Shown here piece by piece: positions 1-5,999 of a stretch of DNA of 9,118 nucleotides. Position 1 is the first letter of the stretch. Every line of letters begins with the position of its first letter. A program made the translations under genes and the position numbers. This DNA comes from Bacteroidales bacterium (GTDB lineage Bacteria > Bacteroidota > Bacteroidia > Bacteroidales > Muribaculaceae). The stretch is from the NCBI GenBank assembly GCA_004552725.1, contig SFNM01000078.1, forward strand, positions 1 to 9,118, in the 5' to 3' direction. The notes beneath the pieces were generated by a model. It had not been told where the DNA came from and searched no databases. It saw only the letters and a list, made by a program, of their open reading frames with translations.

Positions 1-66
1 ATCCGCACCGACCTACACAAATCCAAGTGGTTACGTAATGTACACGTTGTAGAGGTAACACTTTAG
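1..66 (+). CDS. Possible 3' end of a convergent gene (partial, very short)
   Basis: Frame 1 is open from the first base to a TAG at 64-66 and reads I-R-T-D-L-H-K-S-K-W-L-R-N-V-H-V-V-E-V-T-L. The alternating hydrophobic end (VHVVEVTL) looks like a beta strand and is plausible as a protein C-terminus. The other two plus frames close earlier, at 34-36 and 50-52. If real, this gene converges on the GLUG lipoprotein gene whose stop lies at 96-98, leaving a gap of only 29 nt. An open run of 21 codons is not rare by chance, and I do not recognise the protein, so this is a weak call. The alternative is plain intergenic sequence. Confidence 0.25.
   Translation: MRTDLHKSKWLRNVHVVEVTL
25..63 (-). terminator. 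Weak bulged hairpin downstream of the operon
   Basis: AAGTGGTTAC at 25-34 pairs with GTAACACTT at 55-63, giving about nine base pairs with one bulged base around a 20-nt loop. It begins about 33 nt past the stop of the last operon gene, in the right place to end the minus-strand transcript. The stem is AT-rich and has only a short, interrupted U stretch after it, so it is a poor match to a classical rho-independent terminator. It could be a 3'-end processing or bidirectional structure, or chance. If the plus-strand frame at 1-66 is real, the hairpin lies inside its coding end. Confidence 0.25.
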
Positions 67-95
67 AGCCAAAAGCATTGATGGGAGAGGGGTGA

Positions 96-3032
96 TTATT
101 TGAATTGGAAGGGGCAAATTTTGAGGTAGGGGTAGCCGCCGTTTTTGTTGGGGTCGATTTGCCAGTCGGAGTTGAAGTCGAAACCGGTGAAGGTGGATTG
201 GTTACCGCGTTGTTCGTATGTAAACGGAGTGCAGTTCCAACTTTTTGCGGTGCCATCGAGGTAGAAGAGGTTGTGGTGGAACCATCTACGGGCATCCTTA
301 TGTGTGCCGACGGCGCCGTTGCCTTTGGCCACTTTGCCGAAGCTGATGCAACACACTACTTCGCTGAAATTGTCGACATAGCCCACAATGCCGCCGTTGT
401 CGGAAGTTTGTTCGGTGGATGAGATTTCACCTGCATTGTAGCAATCGTGAGTCATATAGGCCGTTTCGTCTGTTTCGCTGCCGTCTTCCTGATAGCCGAG
501 GATGCCACCCACGTTAGAGCCTTCGTGAGTGGAGGATATTGTGCCGCGGTTGCAGCAACAACCTAACTCCATATTGTTGTATAGGCCAAGCAGACCGGCC
601 GTATTAGTACCTAAGCGTCCGGCGATGCCACCGACTTTGGAATTGCCGGTGGAGGACACACTGCCGTGGTTGGCGCAATGGCGCACGCGAATATGGTCGC
701 GGTCGCCGTGGCCGATGATGCCACCCACGTTGCCATTCTGAGTAGATTTTACATTACCGGTGTTGCCAAACTTAGCGATTGAGAAGGGTTGGGGATATGT
801 TTGTTGGCCGCTAACGTAGCCGACGCACCCGCCCACGTTGATTGTGCCGGTGACATTGCCTCGGTTGAGCGACGTTAAGAAGAATACCGAGGAGCTATAT
901 CCGCTTGCCACCTTGATTGCACCGATAAGGCCGCCGGTGGAATTTTGGCCGGATACTTCGGCGAAATTCACTAATTTTTCGACGGTGCCGGTGGTGTATT
1001 CGAGGTATCCGACCACGCCGCCGGTGTAGTTATTCCAAGAATTGGTCACTGCCGTTCCGTTATTGGCGCAATTTTCCAAGCTGCCGGCCGATTCGAGCAC
1101 GAGATGGCCGACGATGCCGCCTACATATAGCGAACCAATGAGCTTTCCGGAGAAGCTCACATTCTTGATGGAGGAATTGAGGCCGTAGCCCACAATGCCG
1201 CCGATGGCGGTGGCTTCGGCCGGCTTGCCGTTCACCGTATCACACGACACGATAATGGGACACAACGATGGGTATGCGCTTGCGGCCATCGAGGTGGAGA
1301 GATTTTTCGAAGGCACGGAGCCTTCGATGGTAGAACTGTTGGCAAATCCGGCCACGCCGCCCACTGATTTCTGTCCTTTCACAATCATCTTGCTACCGAA
1401 GGTGATGTTGCCGCAGTTGAGGGTGCCGCCATCCACCACGCCGACCACGCCGCCGATGTTTTCCGTCACACCGCGCACGTTCATATTGATTATCAGCCCC
1501 TTGGGCGCAACACTGCCGTTGAGATAGCCAAACAGGCCACCGACATACTGTGTGCCGTGTATGCCACAGTAGCTACCGTCGGTTTTCTCCACGCGGTTGG
1601 TATTCGCACCGGCTTTGCCTTCAATGGTCAGGTGGCCGTTGGTGGTGACGTGGCCGAAGAATCCGCCCACGTATTGAGGAGTGTTGAGGTAGGCACCGAC
1701 TGTGACGGTGTTGATTGTCAGGTCGGCATTAAGTTCCACCTTGCCGATGAGGCCACCGGCATAGCTCACGCGACATGTCAACGGCGTTACCACCTTGCAA
1801 TTAGTGATTGAACTCGGCTGATTTATGACAGCCTCGCCCACCAGCCCGCCGCAGCAGTTAAACGTTTTGAGCACCTCGGTATTAGCCCTAAGCGAGTCGA
1901 CGGCATGCTCGATGGTGACGCTGTCGAGATTAATGGCGCAATTGTTGACATAGCCGGCTACACCGCCTACGTGCGACACCTTGGCCTCGGCGCAAAGGTA
2001 GTTCGTGGCATTTTCATTGTATATCGACGAGAAGTGCGACACAGTGAGGTTGCCGGCAGTGACGCTGCCGACCACGCCGCCCACATTCTTACTAGCGAGA
2101 AGTTGCACATTAGCAGAGCAGTTCGACACCGACAGGTTGCCTTGGCAATTGCCCACGAACGCGCCGATGTTCTCCTCGCCTTTGATTGTGCCGGTGACAT
2201 GCACGTTGGTGAGCGCCACATTGCCGGTGCAGATACCGGCGAACGCGCCGGCGCTGCTCTTCACACCGCTCATCATGGTCTCGATGGTGAGGTTGGAGAT
2301 GTCTGCGCCATCGCGCATGGCGGGGAACAGGCCCACGGCAACATCCTCATCGTTGCTTTCGCCCGAGTAGAGAAGCGTAATCGTGTGGTCCTGGCCGTCA
2401 TAAATGCCGGCGAAGTCAAAACCGGTGTACAGGCGACCGTCGACCACACTACTTTCGGCCGGTGCGGTGAAATCGGCCGTTTGGCGGAAATAAAGGCCGA
2501 CGGCGTGCGTCGTATCATTCGCCAAACTAAGCAAGAGCTTGTCGAAGTCCTTGGAGCTTTGAATCAAATAAGGATTATCCTTGGTGCCGCCGCCGGTCAG
2601 GCGATACTGCATGATCACATTTAGCACCTTGTGCACCATCTCATCGCGCACCGTGGCCTCGATAAACGAACCCAAGGGAGTGCCGTCGGCAAGTGTGCCG
2701 CTGATGATGTAGTCGCCGTCGGGCAGATGCTTGTCCTTGGGAATCATCACGCTGATGCTGTAATTCTCCGCACCATGCTCCACCGTAGCGGCCAATTGAT
2801 AGGTCGTGCCGCTGCTCTTTGCTTCAAGTTTTACATCTACGCCGGTCTGATCCGTTGGAATCGCCCACAGATTGTGGCTTACAAAGAAGCTACTGATGCG
2901 GAAGTCGGAATTTTCCGTAAGCACCGAGCCGATTTCATTCTTCAGATACAAATCATCACTGCACCCGCCCAAAGCCGCGGCTGCAATCAGCACACAAATC
3001 GCAATAACAGTATTTAACGTAGTCTTCATCAT
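96..3032 (-). CDS. GLUG-repeat surface lipoprotein C (third gene of operon, paralogue of gene B)
   Basis: Predicted outer-surface lipoprotein of 978 residues; exact function unknown, adhesion or ligand binding inferred from its fold class. Residues 1-23 are a type II signal peptide (hydrophobic IAICVLIAAAALGG) with lipidation at Cys24. The mature start C-S-D-D fits the acidic lipoprotein export signal of Bacteroidota. Residues about 25-145 form a beta-rich N-terminal domain of no family I recognise, including HLPDGDYIISG. GGGTKDNPYLI at 147-157 and FAGIYDGQDHTITL at 207-220 are the usual entry to a GLUG region. From about 233 to 884 I count some 20 repeats centred on [VIATCN]-G-G-x-x-G, for example at 317, 355, 425, 497, 637, 733, 800, 841 and 879. 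Later repeats also carry C-x-N-x-G. The end (FTGFDFNSDW...GGYPYL) is the typical C-terminal cap. Two Met codons start the frame; the second (3029) aligns with the start of gene B and may be the real one. It lies 26 nt after gene B with no promoter between them. Confidence 0.9.
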   Translation of the reverse strand: MMKTTLNTVIAICVLIAAAALGGCSDDLYLKNEIGSVLTENSDFRISSFFVSHNLWAIPTDQTGVDVKLEAKSSGTTYQLAATVEHGAENYSISVMIPKDKHLPDGDYIISGTLADGTPLGSFIEATVRDEMVHKVLNVIMQYRLTGGGTKDNPYLIQSSKDFDKLLLSLANDTTHAVGLYFRQTADFTAPAESSVVDGRLYTGFDFAGIYDGQDHTITLLYSGESNDEDVAVGLFPAMRDGADISNLTIETMMSGVKSSAGAFAGICTGNVALTNVHVTGTIKGEENIGAFVGNCQGNLSVSNCSANVQLLASKNVGGVVGSVTAGNLTVSHFSSIYNENATNYLCAEAKVSHVGGVAGYVNNCAINLDSVTIEHAVDSLRANTEVLKTFNCCGGLVGEAVINQPSSITNCKVVTPLTCRVSYAGGLIGKVELNADLTINTVTVGAYLNTPQYVGGFFGHVTTNGHLTIEGKAGANTNRVEKTDGSYCGIHGTQYVGGLFGYLNGSVAPKGLIINMNVRGVTENIGGVVGVVDGGTLNCGNITFGSKMIVKGQKSVGGVAGFANSSTIEGSVPSKNLSTSMAASAYPSLCPIIVSCDTVNGKPAEATAIGGIVGYGLNSSIKNVSFSGKLIGSLYVGGIVGHLVLESAGSLENCANNGTAVTNSWNNYTGGVVGYLEYTTGTVEKLVNFAEVSGQNSTGGLIGAIKVASGYSSSVFFLTSLNRGNVTGTINVGGCVGYVSGQQTYPQPFSIAKFGNTGNVKSTQNGNVGGIIGHGDRDHIRVRHCANHGSVSSTGNSKVGGIAGRLGTNTAGLLGLYNNMELGCCCNRGTISSTHEGSNVGGILGYQEDGSETDETAYMTHDCYNAGEISSTEQTSDNGGIVGYVDNFSEVVCCISFGKVAKGNGAVGTHKDARRWFHHNLFYLDGTAKSWNCTPFTYEQRGNQSTFTGFDFNSDWQIDPNKNGGYPYLKICPFQFK
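2200..2234. repeat. 35-bp exact direct repeat, copy 1 (other copy 5160-5194)
   Basis: This stretch, beginning TGCACGTTGGTGAGCG and ending GGTGCAGAT on the plus strand, recurs exactly at 5160-5194 in the paralogous gene. It encodes the conserved ICTGNVALTNVH region early in the GLUG repeats (gene C residues about 267-278). It is the longest identical run I could find by eye between the two copies, and would be a natural point for homologous recombination or gene conversion between them. Confidence 0.8.
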
Positions 3033-3058
3033 ATTAAATCATTAAAAGTTCTCCACTC

Positions 3059-5989
3059 CTACCTAAATTGGAACGGACAGTCCTTCAGATAAGGGTAGCC
3101 ATCGTTTTTCTTGGAATCAATCACCCAATCGTTGCGAAAATCGAAGCCGGAGTATGTCGATTGTTTCGAGCGGTCGGCGTATTTGAACGATTTACATGCC
3201 CAGTTTTTGCCTGTGCCCTCCAAAAAGTATAAGTATTCGTGATACCAGTCGCGGTTTTTCTTGTGAGTACCCACCACGCCGTTGCCTTTGGCCACTTGGC
3301 CGTAATTGTAGCAACACCACACACTACCCATATTGTCGACATAGCCCACCACGCCGCCATTGTCGGATTTTTGCGCAGTGGAGGAGATGGCGCCGGCATT
3401 GTAGCAGTCGTGAGTTCTGAAATGATAATCATCGTTGTAATGGCCGTCTTCTTGGTAGCCGAGGATGCCGCCCACGTTCGAGCCTTTGTGAGTGGAAGAA
3501 ATCTCACCGCGGTTGCAGCAATAGCCCAACTGCATATTGTCCGTTACGCCCATCAAGCCGCCGGTGTTTACGCCCAATCGGCCGGCGATGCCGCCTACCT
3601 TGGAATTGCCGGAGGACGACACGCTACCGTGATTGGCACACTGCAACACTCGCAAGTATCGCTTATTGGCATAGCCGATACAGCCGCCCACGTTGCCGTC
3701 GGCACTCGATGACACTGCGCCCGTGTTGCCAAATTGCGAGAAAACGCAGATGTTACTACCTGAGTCGCCGCAGATATAACCGAAGCAACCGCCCACATTG
3801 GCAGTGCCCTTGACTGTGCCGCTATTGAGCGCATGGCTTACGGTGAACTGTTGGCCGCAGTTGCCGATTTGGAATGAGCCGATAATGCCGCCGGTGTAGT
3901 CCATACCCGACACCTCGGCAAAGTTGGCCAAATTTTTCACCGTGGCGCCAGTGTATTCCACCAATCCGGCCACACCGCCGGTGCACGTGTTCCAGGTGTT
4001 TTTCACCACAAGGCCGTTGTTGGCGCAGTTTACCAAACTGTCAGTGGAATTGAGCACCAAGTGACCGACTACACCGCCCACGAAGTTGGTGCCGGTGACC
4101 GAGCCGGAGAAGCTCACATTCTTAATTGTGGTTCTGTAGCCGAAGCCCACCAAGCCGCCGATGGCAGTGCCGCCCACCGGCCGATCGTTCACTACATCGC
4201 ACGACACGATAATGGGACACAGCGAGGGATAGGTGCCGGCGGCCATCGAGGTGGTGAGTTTGGTGTTAACATTCACGCCGCCTTCGATGGTGGAAGCATT
4301 GGCATAACCTACCAGACCGCCCACGGATTCGGGGCCTTTCACCGTCATTGTGTTGCCGTAGCTGATGTTGCCGCAATTGATTGTGCTCTGCTCAATCGCA
4401 CCGGCCACACCGCCTACGCAGCCAATCGAACCGATAACATTCATATTGATAAACACGCCCCTGGGCGCTACCTTGCCTTGGAAATAGCCGAACAATCCAC
4501 CCACATACTGCGAGCCGAATACGCCGCAGTCGCTGCCGTCGGTCTTGACCAATTGGTTGGAATTTTGGCCGCTTTTAGTTTCTATAATCAAGTGGTTGCC
4601 GGCAACGGCGTGGCCGAATAATCCACCGACGTATTGACGAGTGTTGAGGTAGGCGCCGATGGTCACGGTGTTGATTTTCAGGTCGGCATTGAGCTGCAGC
4701 TTGCCGATGAGGCCGCCGGCGTAGCTTAAACTACAACTCAAGGGCGTAACTATCTTGCAGTCAGTGATTGAGCTCGCCTGATTGATGATGGCTTCGCCGA
4801 TGAGGCCGCCGCAATAGTTGGGCGATTTCAGCACCACCACCTTGGATGATTGCGAATCGATGGTGTGTTGAATGGTCACGTGGTCGAATTTGATGGCGCA
4901 ATTGTTCACATAGCCGGCCACGCCGCCCACATGCGATGTAGTGGCCTCGGCCGACAAGTAATTGTTCGAGCCTTTGTCGAATCTCGAAGTAAAGGTCGAC
5001 ACGGTGAGGCTGCCGGCGGTGGCACTACCCACCACGGCGCCCACATTTTTCACACCGAAGAGCATCACATGTGCGGTGCAATTCAACACCGTGAGATTGC
5101 CTTGGCTATTGCCCACGAACGCGCCGACGTTTTCTTGTCCCGCAGTCGAACCGATGACGTGCACGTTGGTGAGCGCCACATTGCCGGTGCAGATGCCGGC
5201 GAAGGCGCCGGCGTTGCGCTTCACACTGCTCATGGAAGTTTTGATGGTGAGGTTGGAGATGGTGGCGCTATCGCGCAGGGCGGGGAACAGGCCCACGTTG
5301 ACATCCGCGTCGGAGCTCATGCCTGTGTAATTGAGCGTAATCGTGTGACTTTGACCATCGTAAATGCCAGCAAAGTCGTAGCCGGTGTAGGTCTTCCCGG
5401 ATTGCACGCCACTTTTAGCCGCCGTGGCGAAATCGGCCGTTTGGCGGAAGTAAACGCCGGCGGCGTGGGTGCTATCGTTTGAGAGACCGGTCAGGAATTT
5501 CTTGAAGGCATCGGCAGAATTGATTTGATACGGGTTGTCTTTGGTGCCGATGCCCGAAAGGTCGTACTGCAAGGTCACGCTCAACACCTTTTGCACCATC
5601 TCATCGCGCACCGTAACCTCGATAATCGAGCCCAGGCGCGTGCCGTCGGTGAGCGCACCACTGATAGTGTAGTCACCGTCGGGCAAGTGCTTGTTTTTGG
5701 GAATCATCACACTGACGGTGTAGTCTTCCGAGCCGTGTTCGACGGTGGCTGCCAACTGATAAACTGTTCCGTCGCTCTTCGATTCGAGTATCACATCGAT
5801 GCTCGTCTGATCTGCCGGAATGGTCCACAAATCGCGGCTCACGTAGAAACTGCTGATGCGGAAGTCGGAGTTCTCCGTAAGCTCCGAGCCGATTTCGTTC
5901 TTCAGGTACAAATCATCGCTACACCCGGCCACAACGGCGGCTGCAATCAGCGCACAAATAGCGATACAGGTGTTGAGGGTCTTCTTCAT
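3059..5989 (-). CDS. GLUG-repeat surface lipoprotein B (middle gene of operon)
   Basis: Predicted surface lipoprotein of 976 residues and near-colinear paralogue of the next gene. Signal peptide residues 1-22 end in V-V-A-G before lipidated Cys23; the mature protein starts C-S-D-D-L-Y-L, identical to its paralogue. The N-terminal beta-rich domain spans about 24-144 (HLPDGDYTISG at 101-111, VRDEMVQKVLSV at 127-138). The repeat-module entry IGTKDNPYQI is at 147-156 and FAGIYDGQSHTITL at 206-219. Roughly 20 GLUG-type repeats run from about 232 to 883, followed by a cap containing SGFDFRNDW and DGYPYLKDCPFQFR. Compared with typical GLUG proteins, the W-x-P-I-G segment is missing here and in gene C, although gene A has it. 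The start ATG at 5989 lies 10 nt after the stop of gene A, so translation coupling or at least co-transcription is likely. There is no clear Shine-Dalgarno sequence, which is normal for this phylum. Role in binding or adhesion is inferred from architecture only; no catalytic motif is visible. Confidence 0.9.
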   Translation of the reverse strand: MKKTLNTCIAICALIAAAVVAGCSDDLYLKNEIGSELTENSDFRISSFYVSRDLWTIPADQTSIDVILESKSDGTVYQLAATVEHGSEDYTVSVMIPKNKHLPDGDYTISGALTDGTRLGSIIEVTVRDEMVQKVLSVTLQYDLSGIGTKDNPYQINSADAFKKFLTGLSNDSTHAAGVYFRQTADFATAAKSGVQSGKTYTGYDFAGIYDGQSHTITLNYTGMSSDADVNVGLFPALRDSATISNLTIKTSMSSVKRNAGAFAGICTGNVALTNVHVIGSTAGQENVGAFVGNSQGNLTVLNCTAHVMLFGVKNVGAVVGSATAGSLTVSTFTSRFDKGSNNYLSAEATTSHVGGVAGYVNNCAIKFDHVTIQHTIDSQSSKVVVLKSPNYCGGLIGEAIINQASSITDCKIVTPLSCSLSYAGGLIGKLQLNADLKINTVTIGAYLNTRQYVGGLFGHAVAGNHLIIETKSGQNSNQLVKTDGSDCGVFGSQYVGGLFGYFQGKVAPRGVFINMNVIGSIGCVGGVAGAIEQSTINCGNISYGNTMTVKGPESVGGLVGYANASTIEGGVNVNTKLTTSMAAGTYPSLCPIIVSCDVVNDRPVGGTAIGGLVGFGYRTTIKNVSFSGSVTGTNFVGGVVGHLVLNSTDSLVNCANNGLVVKNTWNTCTGGVAGLVEYTGATVKNLANFAEVSGMDYTGGIIGSFQIGNCGQQFTVSHALNSGTVKGTANVGGCFGYICGDSGSNICVFSQFGNTGAVSSSADGNVGGCIGYANKRYLRVLQCANHGSVSSSGNSKVGGIAGRLGVNTGGLMGVTDNMQLGYCCNRGEISSTHKGSNVGGILGYQEDGHYNDDYHFRTHDCYNAGAISSTAQKSDNGGVVGYVDNMGSVWCCYNYGQVAKGNGVVGTHKKNRDWYHEYLYFLEGTGKNWACKSFKYADRSKQSTYSGFDFRNDWVIDSKKNDGYPYLKDCPFQFR
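5160..5194. repeat. 35-bp exact direct repeat, copy 2 (other copy 2200-2234)
   Basis: Second copy of the identical 35-bp stretch shared by the two tandem lipoprotein genes, in the matching place (gene B residues about 266-277). The flanking bases differ immediately on both sides (A versus G before it, A versus G after it), so the exact match is bounded. Confidence 0.8.
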
Positions 5990-5999
5990 AGTGTTGCGG

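Larger units (their letters stand above)
96..5989 (-). repeat. Tandem gene duplication (paralogous lipoprotein genes B and C)
   Basis: The two downstream genes are head-to-tail copies. Their proteins align over their whole length with only about three single-residue indels (near residues 573, 711 and 764 of gene C), despite many substitutions. Signal peptides, N-terminal domains, repeat order and caps all correspond. At the DNA level the longest exact run I found is 35 bp, at 2200-2234 and 5160-5194. Protein identity is uneven: 35 of 42 residues match just after the lipidation site and 55 of 67 in a late repeat block, while the block just before that is much lower by eye. No mobile-element ends flank either copy. 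Confidence 0.85.

Noticed and set aside
1905..2624. 239-codon plus-strand open frame opposite gene C (a matching 210-codon frame lies at 4850-5482 opposite gene B)
   Set aside because: Both are antisense shadows in the same register of the two paralogues. Their similarity follows from the duplication and does not show independent coding. The recurring plus-strand word ATGCCGCC supplies their ATG starts.
96..3032. Repeated plus-strand words such as GATGCCGCCCAC, considered as a DNA repeat array or CRISPR-like structure
   Set aside because: Spacing is irregular and follows the protein repeats: the words are the complement of codons for V-G-G-I-x-G. There are no constant-length spacers.
3033..3058. 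A possible internal promoter or mini-ORF (ATG-ATT-TAA) with an upstream GGAG between genes B and C
   Set aside because: No TAnnTTTG box is present in the 26-nt gap. The two-codon frame is too short to mean anything, and Shine-Dalgarno use is weak in this phylum.
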